Of a stretch of DNA of 64,000 bases, positions 12,418-22,536 are shown piece by piece. Source of the DNA: Corinectria fuckeliana (taxonomy: Eukaryota; Ascomycota; Sordariomycetes; Hypocreales; Nectriaceae); NCBI GenBank assembly GCA_019137255.1, contig WPDH01000082.1, positions 140,789-204,788 on the forward strand. Direction: 5' to 3'. The stretch's first letter is position 1, and each line of letters begins with the position of its first letter. The position numbers were made by a program, and so were the translations under genes. The notes beneath the pieces were generated by a model. That model saw only the letters and a program-made list of their open reading frames with translations. It did no database searches and was not told the origin of the DNA.

Positions 12418-15400
12418 TCATGAAAAGAAGTACTTACTCTCCCGGAGCTGAGAAACGTCAAAGTCACCCTGGCAAACATGTAAGCATGGGACTTCAGATA
12501 CCTGGGGGCAAAAACATACCTTCTTGGGAAGGGCGGGAAAGGTCAAGGGCAACCAGATAGCTATGGTTGGCTTGACCTTGGTGGGAGACTTCTTGGGCTT
12601 CTTTGGCTCAATCACCTGAGTCTCGAAAGGAGAGCGGGTCATTCCTTCGAGCAGAGCCTCAGCAAACTCCTTGGACTCCTGGGTGGCGAGTTCATCCTGC
12701 CTCTCCTTCTCCATCTGCTGGGCCTTCTTCGCCAGTGCGTCTTCGTCGGTGTTCGCATCGCTCTCAGGAATGCTTCCAAGAGCCATCTCTGCAGTTTCCT
12801 CTTGAATCTCCACATCCGCTTCGCAAGCAGACATCTCTTCGTACACCGACGCAGGTGTCACGATCTGGTTTGCGGCTTCCAAGTCCCATGGGTTGCCGGA
12901 TCGCCGAAGCGTGCTGCGTTTGTACTCCAGCAGGAGCTCCTCCTTCGGGCTGAGCTTGCTCGACTTGCGAAGAGCCTTGATCTTCCGGGCAACAGGGGTA
13001 TCGGCGTCGATGTTGGCGAGGTAGAGGGATCCACTGTACCGGGCCTCAAACTCGGCAGCCAGTCTACCCACGACGTCTTCCTCGTGGATCCTAATGAAGG
13101 AGTCACGGATGACACCGTTCATGATATCCACATCTGCAGCATGCGTCCAGAAGGAGTCGTGCACGGCGGCAAAGTCTAGTCCAAGCTCGTTGCATTGTAG
13201 CGCAGAGAGCAGCATGTGGCTGGCGTCTAGCGAGTGAATGAAGTTGGGAGGGAATCCCTGAAGCTGCTTTCGTCGGTTTACAGGGTCGGTCTGGTCGCTG
13301 ACAGTGTACGCAACACTCTGCAGGCAAGTCCGGACTTCCTTCATGACGGTCTTGCGATATGGCTGCGCAACGGGCATTCGAAGTGGCGTAGTCCAAACGA
13401 CGGTAGACCGGAACTGCTGGGTTAGTTCGTCGATTCCCGTCTTGGACATTTCCGTCTTTGAAGTCTTGGCCTTCCTGGCCTTCTTAGGCTGTAGTTTTTC
13501 TTCCTCGAAAATGTCGGCAATCTGTTGGAGCTGAGCAGGGGTCAGGGCCCTGCACACACGGCCACCGATCTCGCCCAGCCAATATTGGATATCGTGGGCA
13601 CCACGGAACATGGTGCCAAGGGCAGTAAAGATGTGCTTGGCGATGTAGGTAGCGAGAATCATGTGGGGGATTTGACACTCCTTGTGTAAGTTGGGGTAGA
13701 GTGCATCGATCTGCTTCAGCACCTGAGCTTTGGCTCCTGCAAAGGTTACACCGTAGACATTGGTCATGACAGTCTGCTTGACGACCTTGCGGGTGATCTT
13801 GCCGTCGACGGCCTTTGCAACTACACTGTTAGCAGCGACGTCCTTTGCAATAGACTCCTTGACCAGATTGGCAACGGCAGAGTAGACATCGGCGGGCCGG
13901 CTTCCAGGCATAAGGTTGACCTGCTGGGCACCCCAAGTATCACCCCCGAGAGCTGCGTAGTGCTGAAGACCGTTGCAGGTGCCATCCTGGTGTACCGGTA
14001 ACTGAGAGACGAACGTGGTGGGGTCGGCCAGGTCGTGAGCTGCTTTCAGCTCAAAGCAAGCAGCAAGGCACTGCCAGGGATCCTCAGCCTTCAGCCACCA
14101 TCGGGTACCATTGAAGGGGTTGGTAGTCGAATCCACGACGTTGGCGAGGTTGTCGGTGGCAAAGGCCTCTCGCTCGTCGAAGCTGGCCTTGTCGAAACCA
14201 TAGAGATTGGCTAAGTGTATCTTAAGCCACTTCAGACCGGCCGCGCCTAGTTCCTTTCCTTTCGCAAACTTTAGCAGGGCGCGATTGTGATCGGCTCCCA
14301 TGTGGTTGAGGTAAGTGGGAATGGGGTAAGCTCGGCCGCGATAGTCGACATTGTGGGGGAAGTAAATTGTTTGGTTGCGGAAAGCTCTCGCGATTTCGAG
14401 CTGCAAGTTCATGTAGCATCGCTGAGAGTGAAGGGAGGATCGCTCGTTCTCTATGGCCTTGACAGAGCGAAGCCAGCGTCTTCGGATTAACGGGTCTTCG
14501 GAGGAGTCCGGTTCAGGAGGGGTTTCCAAGCTGGGGTGGAGGGCTGGCATGTTTGCGCACTCCTCGCCTGTGTTCCATGCCTCCATCATCACGTTTAGAA
14601 CCTCGTTATTTATCCTCCAAGGAGTCTTTCCAAGCACATCCAAGCCTTGGAACACCTGCTTCATATCGCCTCGTTGGATTGCCGCTTTGGTGTATAATTT
14701 TTGCTCCATGTCTCCAGGCTTGACGCGAACAAAGGGCGCCTTGCTTTCCAGGAAACCGCCGTCATACATGCGCTGCCAGGGCTTTGGCTCGGCAACCATG
14801 GGCAGATGCTTTGCGAGGAAGTCGCCCACGGGCTCTCGCTTCATGCGCTCAACGAGATCCGCGTTGAGCACAAGCACACCGATCTTTTTACCCTTTCGGG
14901 GAGCCATCATATGAGAGAATGCAGGCTGGTATTGGCTGATGAGGTCGCCGGTGACTGGGTGCGTCTTGACAACCTTGACCTTGGCAGTGTCGATGAGTGA
15001 TTTGAGGAGGATGGAACCGACTTGTGCCTTGATAGTTACCGACCAAGGCTTCATGCCCACGTCCTCCTCCTCCTGTCGCTTAACTTCCGGTCCCGTGGCA
15101 TCCATAATGATTCCACCGCTACTAGGCTTGACGTCTGCGGCGGTTCCGGTGAACTGAACCTTGCGGAGGCGACGATGCTCCCTTTTGCGCCTTTCGTTCG
15201 TCTGAAGACGGATATCCTCTTGGACGACTCGAGAAACGTCGTTGATGAGCTTGCCGAGCACAACGCCCTTGTCAATGCCCATCATCGCACCGGAACTGAG
15301 CACTGACAGAATGGTCACCGCGGCTAGTCGAGTCGGATCAGCCTGACGGATAAAGGGCCCATAAACACAACGCTCTAAGTCCTCCTCGGATTTGGAGGCC

Positions 15401-16653
15401 TTGCTTTCGGACTCCTCAAGCAGGGCAAGTTCGACCTTCAGCCGGGCCTCCATTCCCTTAAGCCAAATGGGTAGATTTTGAGACAGGGAGCCGTCCTCAG
15501 TGTTGGCGCTGAGCGCAGTGTTGACGCCCATCTTTTGTAAGTTCTTCCTCTGGTCTCGCCATTTCGCGATCGCGGCATCAATGGAGTCGCGTTCTAAACG
15601 GATTTGGAACTCTCGCTGCTCCTCCTTGGACAGCTTCGAGATGTCGACATTTTCCAGTTCGGTGATGAGGCTCAGGCCCTGCTTCAGGTTGCTGAGACCC
15701 TTGCCTGTCTGGGGAGTAGGTCGGACTTCTGGATAAGGTTGGATTTCGGAGGCTTCTGCTGTGTCGCCAAGACCCTCCATTATGTCGAGCTGCTCCTCCT
15801 CAGATGCAAGGGTGACTTCGGCGTCTTCCACTTCGGGGGCGAAGTTGTAGGTGGGGCAAATTTCGGTGATAATAGCTAGATCAGAATCGCTGAGAATGTC
15901 GGCCATGCTGAGAACTCGCAGACCAGCCTCGCCCGGAGCCATGCTCATATAGCGGTTGATGAGCCGCTCCAGTCTTGATCCGCGTTCGGAAAGGAGAGAA
16001 GCCTTGAGCATACACGCAATCGTCTCGGCAGTTTGGGGGATGTCTGGGTTTCGGATCTCGAGCTCGTACCATTTGTGCAGTTGCTCAGCTCGCCCCCGAT
16101 CGGGGTTGGTTTGCATTTGATTGAGCGATGCCCGTAGATATTGATTGTGTAGCATAATCCGCTCTTCTCCAGGAACGGTTCCCATATTGTTGAGGCGTCT
16201 TAGGACCAAGGCGGCTCGCTCAAGTTTCCCAACTCTTACACATGCATCAAAGACCTGCTCCATGTCCTTTGAATCGCCCGGAATTCCATGCGAGTTCATT
16301 TTGTTTGCGACCCGGGGGGTTGTTGGTGCGGGAATGACCAACGGGGTATCGAGAGACGAAAAGTAGGGCGAGGTGGCCTGGAATGGTGGCATGGTAGAGC
16401 CTGGAAGAGGGTTGTAAGCGGAATTGGCGAATTTGAAGTCGTCGACAGCGGTGGCAAGATTCCGGCCTCGAGGGAGCACATGGTGAGACTCTGATACTCG
16501 TCGCGGCCGAGGCTGGAACTGGGTGACAACACATCGTCGGCCGAGTGTCCTGTTCGCGAGCTGTAGAGGCAGGCCTCTTGAGGGATGTCCAATTGGTCCT
16601 AATGCGGTTGCCTGGCGGAGCAAAATGCTCCTCCGCGTTTGTCGTGCTAGCAT
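12418..16653 (-). CDS. rpo41: Mitochondrial DNA-directed RNA polymerase (T7-like)
   Basis: Two exons (16653-12520 and 12468-12418) give 1394 residues. The N-terminus (MLARQTRRSILLRQATA...) is a basic, acid-free mitochondrial presequence, followed by PPR-like helices and the T7-type polymerase domain: VHQDGTCNGLQHYAALGGD with the motif A aspartate near residue 880, motif B RKVVKQTVMTNVYGVTFAGA, and motif C AVHDSFWTHAADVD near 1168. It transcribes the mitochondrial genome; Neurospora calls it cyt-5. The 51-bp intron (12469-12519, GTATGT...TTGCCAG) is inferred because its removal places GDFDVSQLRESKYFFS, the conserved extreme C-terminus of this family, directly after FPALPKK. The intron is a multiple of three and stop-free, so the frame reads through it and adds 17 residues if it is retained. 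Confidence 0.95.
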   Translation of the reverse strand: MLARQTRRSILLRQATALGPIGHPSRGLPLQLANRTLGRRCVVTQFQPRPRRVSESHHVLPRGRNLATAVDDFKFANSAYNPLPGSTMPPFQATSPYFSSLDTPLVIPAPTTPRVANKMNSHGIPGDSKDMEQVFDACVRVGKLERAALVLRRLNNMGTVPGEERIMLHNQYLRASLNQMQTNPDRGRAEQLHKWYELEIRNPDIPQTAETIACMLKASLLSERGSRLERLINRYMSMAPGEAGLRVLSMADILSDSDLAIITEICPTYNFAPEVEDAEVTLASEEEQLDIMEGLGDTAEASEIQPYPEVRPTPQTGKGLSNLKQGLSLITELENVDISKLSKEEQREFQIRLERDSIDAAIAKWRDQRKNLQKMGVNTALSANTEDGSLSQNLPIWLKGMEARLKVELALLEESESKASKSEEDLERCVYGPFIRQADPTRLAAVTILSVLSSGAMMGIDKGVVLGKLINDVSRVVQEDIRLQTNERRKREHRRLRKVQFTGTAADVKPSSGGIIMDATGPEVKRQEEEDVGMKPWSVTIKAQVGSILLKSLIDTAKVKVVKTHPVTGDLISQYQPAFSHMMAPRKGKKIGVLVLNADLVERMKREPVGDFLAKHLPMVAEPKPWQRMYDGGFLESKAPFVRVKPGDMEQKLYTKAAIQRGDMKQVFQGLDVLGKTPWRINNEVLNVMMEAWNTGEECANMPALHPSLETPPEPDSSEDPLIRRRWLRSVKAIENERSSLHSQRCYMNLQLEIARAFRNQTIYFPHNVDYRGRAYPIPTYLNHMGADHNRALLKFAKGKELGAAGLKWLKIHLANLYGFDKASFDEREAFATDNLANVVDSTTNPFNGTRWWLKAEDPWQCLAACFELKAAHDLADPTTFVSQLPVHQDGTCNGLQHYAALGGDTWGAQQVNLMPGSRPADVYSAVANLVKESIAKDVAANSVVAKAVDGKITRKVVKQTVMTNVYGVTFAGAKAQVLKQIDALYPNLHKECQIPHMILATYIAKHIFTALGTMFRGAHDIQYWLGEIGGRVCRALTPAQLQQIADIFEEEKLQPKKARKAKTSKTEMSKTGIDELTQQFRSTVVWTTPLRMPVAQPYRKTVMKEVRTCLQSVAYTVSDQTDPVNRRKQLQGFPPNFIHSLDASHMLLSALQCNELGLDFAAVHDSFWTHAADVDIMNGVIRDSFIRIHEEDVVGRLAAEFEARYSGSLYLANIDADTPVARKIKALRKSSKLSPKEELLLEYKRSTLRRSGNPWDLEAANQIVTPASVYEEMSACEADVEIQEETAEMALGSIPESDANTDEDALAKKAQQMEKERQDELATQESKEFAEALLEGMTRSPFETQVIEPKKPKKSPTKVKPTIAIWLPLTFPALPKKVCFCPQVSEVPCLHVCQGDFDVSQLRESKYFFS
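12469..12519 (-). other. In-frame, stopless 51-bp intron in the RNA polymerase gene
   Basis: On the minus strand the sequence starts GTATGT and ends TTTGCCAG, with a CTTAC branch-like site about 10 bases before the acceptor. The length is 3n and no stop is in frame. The flanking codons join KK to GDFD, restoring the family C-terminus. Confidence 0.75.
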
Positions 16654-17107
16654 GGTGATGTGCTGTATGGGACAGACTCGGTTCGGTCGGTCGTTTTGCG
16701 CGTAGAGAGGGCGAGTAGCTCAACAGGCGAGTGTGCTGAGAGCGATGTGGGGAGGGATTAATACATTAGAGCAAGTAACAACGAAGGGATATAAGCGGAC
16801 GAGGTAATCAACATGAGAGGGTGTCGTAGCGGATATCGTGGACACCTGCAGTCCGCTCGCTGTCTTGTCGCGTGAAGCTGAAGATGGAGGTATAGATGAT
16901 CAGCTCCAAAATTTTCCTCCTGATAGGGTGGACTTGAGCGGCGAAGAGGTCACGTGGGCGCATACACTCGAAATTCCGGATCCGAGCTTTAATGGCAGGT
17001 CGGCCATCCCCACCAAACTGCGATTGATCCAAGCTGGAACTAGTAATTCTTTTTGCCTGGTATTTGTTCGTCTTTTTTTTGGGTTGCGAAACCTCTGCAA
17101 TCTCGAG
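16654..17107. promoter_or_regulatory. Bidirectional promoter of rpo41 and atp25
   Basis: A 454-bp region separates the divergent starts of the mitochondrial RNA polymerase (16653, minus) and ATP25 (17108, plus). It includes a CACGTG E-box-like hexamer at about 16951 within GGTCACGTGGGC, a candidate shared site. The frame of ATP25 is open back to 16838, but that stretch has no presequence-like composition. Confidence 0.6.
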
Positions 17108-19114
17108 ATGCTCGCCCGCCCTGCCGCAGCTGCATTGGCCTGCCGCCAGTGTCAATCTGCAGTTCTTCGAGCGATTGTTTCAAGGCCAGCCCCCAGTAGC
17201 TTCCGCAGTCTGCCCCTACGCCAGACCAGACGCCTCCCGATCCTGACGCAAAGGTTCTTTTCCCAGGAGCGAGCGATCGAGACGGACGGAGAAAGGGATT
17301 CGGAAGCTATAAATGCCTCCGAACTGGCCCTCCTTGAATCCGAAGATGCCCTACTAGAGTCCGACAAGCCTGCCGACTCCGCCAAGACTGCCGAACCTCG
17401 CGGTGTGCCCTGGTTCCTGGAGGTTGACCCGCCTCGACACCCTCCAAGCCAGCATGCTGTCGACCTACCCAACATTCCCGATGACGCCCCTGACGTGCTC
17501 ACGCCGATGCTGAAATACATCTTTGAGGACATGGGACTGGATGACATCTCTCTTCTGGATCTGCGCGACCTCGACCCGCCCGCTGCGCTCGGCCCCAACC
17601 TGATCATGCTCTTCGGAACTACTCGAAGCGAGAGGCATCTCCATATCTCATCTGGAAGGCTGGTGCGATGGCTTAAGCGAAACTACAAGATTGATGCCCG
17701 AGCTGATGGCCTCATCGGTCCGGGCGAGCTGAGGACCAAGCTACGTCGTCTCCGAAAGAAAGCCAAGCTGATGGGCACCAACACAGCTATTGTCCCCGGT
17801 GGCGATAACGGTATCTCGACGGGCTGGGTTTGCGTCAACTTTTCCTCCAACGGCGAAAACTCCAACGAGGTGGAAAGTTTCGATCATACTGGGCGGTTCT
17901 CGGGATTCGGCGCATCTCCAACAGGCACTACAGTCGTGATCCAGTGCATGACCGAGGCACGACGAAACGAGCTCACCTTGGAATCACTCTGGCAAGGCAT
18001 CCTGAAGAGAAGTCTGCAGGACGGCAGGAAGATGCGAGGAGAGAAGTCAATTGACAAGGCAGAGCTAGATGCCCTGGTAGCTGCCAGAGTGCAGATTCCC
18101 GCCAGCCTATCTCACACTCTCTTGTCCCCCAGCAAGCCTCCTGTTAGCCCGTCTGAGTTGCAATGGCAGGCCTTGAAGCAGGCGTCCAAACAACACCGAT
18201 ACTACTCCACGACTGCAAAACAATTATCCCCCGCGCTTGACAACAGCCAAAAACGCGAAGCACCCCAGCCGCCTAGCAATGGCGGAGCAGGGAACTCGGC
18301 TGTGGCTGCTGCCCCTAACTTGGACCAGGTCGGCAAGCTTGTTGGCGATATTCAATTGATAGGGATCCCTTTCAATCAGGACATGCTCCGCAATGTGCTC
18401 CGAGACATCCTCATGTCACCATCCCTGTCTGAGAACGCCGCCGAGGAGCGACTGGCCCTTGTCGATCAACTTCTTCTTACCGCCGAAGAGCGGGGAATGA
18501 GCATCTGGAGCAACGAGATGCTCGTTATCCTCGTCGAGTCGGTTGTCACGTCACCATCATACGGCCCGGAGTTGCAGCGAGCCCAGAAGAACCTCGAGTA
18601 CCTCATGGCCCAGAGAGGCTGTCAACTCGACCACGACCAGATCATGCGCCTGATGATGGCGTACGCATCGGTTGAGGACTGGACCCGGTTCTGGGATGCC
18701 TTCCGCATGCCCTCCCGGTTCAGGAAGCCCAGGGAAGCCAGGCTTTACGAGTTCGCCTACCGCGCCCTTGCGAAAAGCGGAAGCCAGAAGATGTGCATCG
18801 AGGTTCTGCGCTGGGTGTACCCCGAGATGATGAGCCAGGAGCCGCCCGTGTTTCCGGTCGGCGCCCTATACGAGTCCCTCAAGGCGGCTATCTTGGTTGC
18901 GGACCCGCAGGCGGAGACCTTGCTGCACAACCCACCCGATGAGTTCGACGGGCTGCTCGAGGAGCGGAGATTCCACAACAGGGAATACCTCAAGGTGCTG
19001 CGGGAGGTGGAAAACGTGCGAGCGCAGGCCAGTGCCATGGGGGCCACCGCAGAGGGCGCTCGGCCGACAGCCCAGTTTACTGAGCAGTCTAAGCTGCGAG
19101 GAGACCATGTTTGA
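17108..19114 (+). CDS. atp25: ATPase expression factor ATP25, mitochondrial
   Basis: One exon, 668 residues. The chosen ATG at 17108 gives MLARPAAAALACRQC and an Arg-rich presequence; an in-frame ATG at 16838 would lie in the shared promoter. After the presequence comes the segment VPWFLEVDPPRHPP (about residue 100), then a RsfS/Iojap-like domain: MLKYIFEDMGLDDISLLDLR, GTTRSERHLHISSGRLVRWL, GELRTKLRRLRKKAKLMGTN. The C-terminal half (about 400-640) is helical and PPR-like, and stabilises the Atp9 message in yeast, where the protein is cut in two. In the family, the N-terminal half associates with the mitoribosome and the C-terminal half with ATP9 expression. It diverges from rpo41, so both neighbours serve mitochondrial gene expression. 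Confidence 0.92.
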   Translation: MLARPAAAALACRQCQSAVLRAIVSRPAPSSFRSLPLRQTRRLPILTQRFFSQERAIETDGERDSEAINASELALLESEDALLESDKPADSAKTAEPRGVPWFLEVDPPRHPPSQHAVDLPNIPDDAPDVLTPMLKYIFEDMGLDDISLLDLRDLDPPAALGPNLIMLFGTTRSERHLHISSGRLVRWLKRNYKIDARADGLIGPGELRTKLRRLRKKAKLMGTNTAIVPGGDNGISTGWVCVNFSSNGENSNEVESFDHTGRFSGFGASPTGTTVVIQCMTEARRNELTLESLWQGILKRSLQDGRKMRGEKSIDKAELDALVAARVQIPASLSHTLLSPSKPPVSPSELQWQALKQASKQHRYYSTTAKQLSPALDNSQKREAPQPPSNGGAGNSAVAAAPNLDQVGKLVGDIQLIGIPFNQDMLRNVLRDILMSPSLSENAAEERLALVDQLLLTAEERGMSIWSNEMLVILVESVVTSPSYGPELQRAQKNLEYLMAQRGCQLDHDQIMRLMMAYASVEDWTRFWDAFRMPSRFRKPREARLYEFAYRALAKSGSQKMCIEVLRWVYPEMMSQEPPVFPVGALYESLKAAILVADPQAETLLHNPPDEFDGLLEERRFHNREYLKVLREVENVRAQASAMGATAEGARPTAQFTEQSKLRGDHV

Positions 19115-19371
19115 TTGCCTACGTAGGGGCAAATCAGGTTACAAGCTTCACACAGGAACATAGGGCTGAAGAGGCCCGGGTGACTGTGGGCGGTTGCTGT
19201 TTTGAATGTACTGTACAACACGCTGAAAAGCCGACACAACTGTATCAACACTCCACAATAACGACGACGGATAATACTACACACTAGGGGTTTACGAATA
19301 TATCCTACACATATATAGTGGTGGTGTTTTGTGCAACGATCTACCCCTCCTGGCAAGGTATCACAACCTAT
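19115..19371. other. Convergent 3' region
   Basis: The 257 bp between the stops of atp25 and the exopolyphosphatase gene contain only AT-richer 3' untranslated sequence. Confidence 0.5.
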
Positions 19372-20456
19372 TCAGTTCTTCTTCAAAGCCTCCCGCAGCA
19401 ACGGCGCAACTTGTTTCCTACTAGCAGCCAAGTTGCGCTGCCTCCAGGCCAGGCGGCTCGCGCCCTCGTCATCCAACGCGCCGTCGCTCCACGTCTCCAG
19501 CTCCAGCCTGTCGCCGAGCTTGCGGAAGCGCTCCACGGCGGCCTTGCCCTCATCGGTGAACCCCCACACCAGCAGGTGGCGCTGGAACTCGCCGTCCGGG
19601 TGCGACGTGGTCATTAGGCTGGCGACGTCGAGCCCGCGCTCGCGCACCCAGTTGGCCAGGTCGTCGAGCAGCGGCAGCGCGCCGCCGGCCTTGTCCACCA
19701 GGTAGGCGAAGCCCTGCACGCTGCAGCTAATGCCCAGCTTGAGGCCGGCCTCGTCCCACTCCTTGTAGTCCTTGCGGAAGATGTCGCGGAAGGCGAGGCC
19801 CGAGATGTCCTCCTTGACGGCGGAGATGTCGTCGAAGTACCGCGTGCGGTCGAAGGACGGGTCCCGGATCTTGGAGGAGAGGAAGGCTACGGCCCTGGGG
19901 TCCTTGTCGCGCACCTTCTCCTTGGCCGTCAGGTTGATGGTGTCGGAGAGGATGGATGCTAGGCCGATCTTGGCCAGCTTCTCGTCCTCGTCGCCGGCAT
20001 CACCGTCCTCGACGTCGCGGCTCAGCGCGTCCCACGCAAGTCTCGTCTCTTCGACGACCAGGCTCATGCAGCTGCCGCAGGGCTCCACGACTCTGGGGCG
20101 GACGGCACGGCCCACGGCGCCCTCGTCGGAGTGGTGGTCGATGCAGCCGACGATGCGGCCGGCGAACTTCTTGAGCGGGCCGGTCAGGCAGTTGTGGTCG
20201 ACGAGCATCCAGCGGGTGCCGGCGGGGTCCAGGTCCGGCAGGTCGGAGAGGGTCAGCAGGTCGGCGGGGGACAGGCCGGCGGACTGGAGCACGGCCGTCA
20301 TCTCGGTGCGCAGGGCCAGGTCGGCGCGGGGCAGGTTTGAGAGCGGGATGTGGAGGGTGTGGGGAGGGGAGTATGTGCGGACGTAGGCGTAGACGAGGGC
20401 GGAGCTGAGCGAGTCGAGGTCTGTATGTATGTTGGGTCAGATGGGGGTTCTTGGAT

Positions 20457-20489
<33 letters not shown>

Positions 20490-20621
20490 CGAGAGAGGAA
20501 ACATGCCGGCGGATTCATTGCCCACAACAAAGGTCAAGGGAGAGGTCCGCTCAGCAGCTGTAGTGGCAACGACCTTGCGGGCCGTGGCCATAAAGGCCTG
20601 TAGCGTCTGTCTGGAGGGCAT
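19372..20621 (-). CDS. ppx1: Exopolyphosphatase, DHH/DHHA2 family (Ppx1-like)
   Basis: Two exons (20621-20507, 20420-19372) give 387 residues, close to yeast Ppx1 (397). The first exon ends GNESA and the second begins DLDS, so splicing rebuilds DHH motif I, GNESADLDS. Motif II appears as LVDHN and motif III as CIDHHSDEG; GLASILSDTINL and a DHHA2 region (YFDDISAVKEDISGLAFRDIF) follow. The enzyme removes terminal phosphate from polyphosphate and needs divalent metal held by these Asp/His residues. The 86-bp intron has a GC donor (GCATGT) and a normal CAG acceptor, and contains a (GA)n microsatellite. The frame stays open upstream to an ATG at 20744, adding a hydrophobic stretch, but family proteins start near MPSRQTLQAF. 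Confidence 0.9.
20421..20506 (-). other. GC-AG intron in the exopolyphosphatase gene
   Basis: Exon 1 ends ...TCC GCC G and the intron begins GCATGT, ending ATACAG before AC CTC GAC. The join makes the obligatory GNESADLDS motif; no GT donor nearby does so. Confidence 0.8.
20455..20498. repeat. (GA)n microsatellite
   Basis: An almost pure GA dinucleotide run with two GC interruptions sits inside the exopolyphosphatase intron (CT-rich on the coding strand). Confidence 0.9.
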
Positions 20622-21591
20622 ATTGTTAGAGTAGGTTGTAGGAGCAGATTGTTGGAGTAGGTGATGGCAGGTAAGCAACAAGCAACAGTAAGTGAGGATG
20701 TTGACGATGGCGAAGGCGATGAGAACGGCGACGATGCGGAGCAAGCAAGATGGAAGAAACCTGAAAAGGAAAAATCAAGGATGAAAATTTTATCTCACTC
20801 CCTTTTGCCAGCTAAGTTCTGACAAGACAACAAACATCCAGCGATGCCTCGAAGGGGGCCCTTTTTTTCCTTTTTCTTTTTCGATGAAACTTCCGACCTT
20901 GTAAGCTACGTCAACTTCTCAACTTGGACCCAAGCCCCAAAACCAACACACACACATAGACCTTCGAAGTATGTACACACCTGCAACCGCATGTAAGCAC
21001 ACACCCCCTCCTGGCAGGACCTCGACGTCACTCACGGGACGAGGGAGTGCGCGCTCTATTGGCTGCGTGGGGGTTGAGCAGTCATCCCCCAACTGGCCGC
21101 AGAACCTCGTGGTGTGGCTTGAACTTGGCAGCTCGGCTCTTGTGACGCAGCCGGGGTCATGTCGCCGTTACAGTGCAGTGTGTCAGGATTGATTGATTGA
21201 TTGATGATTGATTCCTCTTTGCGCAATTGACCGTTCACCGCCCGCTGGGATTCTGCCGCTATCATTCATTCATTCATCCCCGCCCTCCCTCCTCCACTTC
21301 CTCCCCTCCCCCTCCCCCGCTATCGGCGCTGCATATTGACAAGTACATAATCGGACCCTTGGCCGTTACACCAATTAATTACTGGGTAGGCAGCCTGGTT
21401 GGCGTCTTGCATCCCTGAACTGGGGCCCACGACGCAGGAGCAGAAAGATGGACCCTGGTTGATCGCATCTCCATGTCTCCCGCTCGGGAAGCACTTCTCT
21501 CTCCTCCTCCTCCTCCTCGTCGCCTCCGCCGCTCTGCTGTAATCCTTCCTGCTGGCACCTCGCGTCTTCTGACCGCCCCCCCGCCGCAACC
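20622..21591. promoter_or_regulatory. Divergent promoter region of ppx1 and the amidotransferase-like gene
   Basis: 970 bp with no supported frame. It holds a (TGAT)n run around 21188-21215, a (CATT)n run near 21263, and CT-rich leaders before both starts. Confidence 0.5.
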
Positions 21592-22536
21592 ATGAGCGCG
21601 CCACCCCCGCTCCGCCTCGCCATCCTCGAGGCCGACACGCCGCAGCCGCAGACCCGCGCCAAGTTCGGCGGTTACACGGGCGTCTTCACAGCCCTCCTCG
21701 CCGCCGCCGCCGCGTCCCTCTCGCCGCCGCAGGACCTCGCCCGGCTCGTCGCCGTCACGGGCCACGACGTCGTCAACGACCCGCACGCGTACCCGGCGCT
21801 CGACGACGTCGACGCCGTGCTCATCACCGGCTCGCGCTACACGGCCTTCGACGACGACCCCTGGATCCTCCGGCTGGTCGACTTCACCAGGCGCGCCGTC
21901 GAGTCCGGCCGCGTGCGCGTCGTGGGCGTCTGCTTCGGCCACCAGATCGTCGGCAGGGCCGCCGGTGCGCGCCTGGGCAAGAGCGACAGGGGCTGGGAGG
22001 TGGCCGTCACCGACGTCGACTTGACTGCCAAGGGCAAGGAGATCTTTGGGTTGGACAAGATGGTACGTGACGGGATGCCAGATCCTGCTCCCAGCAGCCC
22101 AGCCCGCTGCGGCCGCTTCCACAGCTTGTACTTTGTACTCGGTGTTACGTCCATACATCGTGGGCAGTCGCTGGCCACCTCACCTTGGTACCTACCTATC
22201 TACTACTCACGCAGATATACTAACACGCCATCCCTCCTCATCTAGCGCATACACCAGATGCACCGCGACATCGTCTTCGACTTCCCCGCCGACTCCATCC
22301 CGCTTGGCTCCAACGCCATCTGCGCCGTCCAGGGCATGTACAGCCCGGGCAAGTACATCACCGTGCAAGGCCACCCGGAGTTCACCGAGGAGATCATCTC
22401 GGAGATCCTATTCAACCGCCACGCCGTCGGCATCTTCAGCGACGACGTGTACGGGGACGCCATGAAGCGCGCCCCGGTGGCCCACGACGGCGTCGCCATT
22501 GCCAGGGCCTTTCTCAAGTTTATGAGGGAGGGCTGA
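21592..22536 (+). CDS. Class I glutamine amidotransferase-like protein
   Basis: Two exons (21592-22062, 22246-22536) give 253 residues. The fold signatures are LAILEADTPQP at the N-terminus, VLITGSRYTAFDDDPWI, the nucleophile elbow VGVCFGHQIVGRAAG with the catalytic Cys, and GHPEFTEEII with the His of the triad. This matches the small stand-alone GATase1 proteins of fungi (related to S. pombe C13C5.04) rather than GMP synthase. The substrate is unknown. The 183-bp intron is long for this window, with donor GTACGT, a CTAAC branch and a TAG acceptor. Codon use is strongly G/C-ended. It diverges from ppx1 and converges on the GPCR gene. Confidence 0.85.

Noticed and set aside
16838..17107. Upstream in-frame extension of ATP25
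   Set aside because: Would place the start inside the rpo41 promoter; a proper mitochondrial presequence begins at 17108.
20622..20744. Hydrophobic N-terminal extension of the exopolyphosphatase
   Set aside because: Ppx1-type enzymes are soluble and start near MPSRQTLQAF; the extension is likely 5' leader read in frame by chance.
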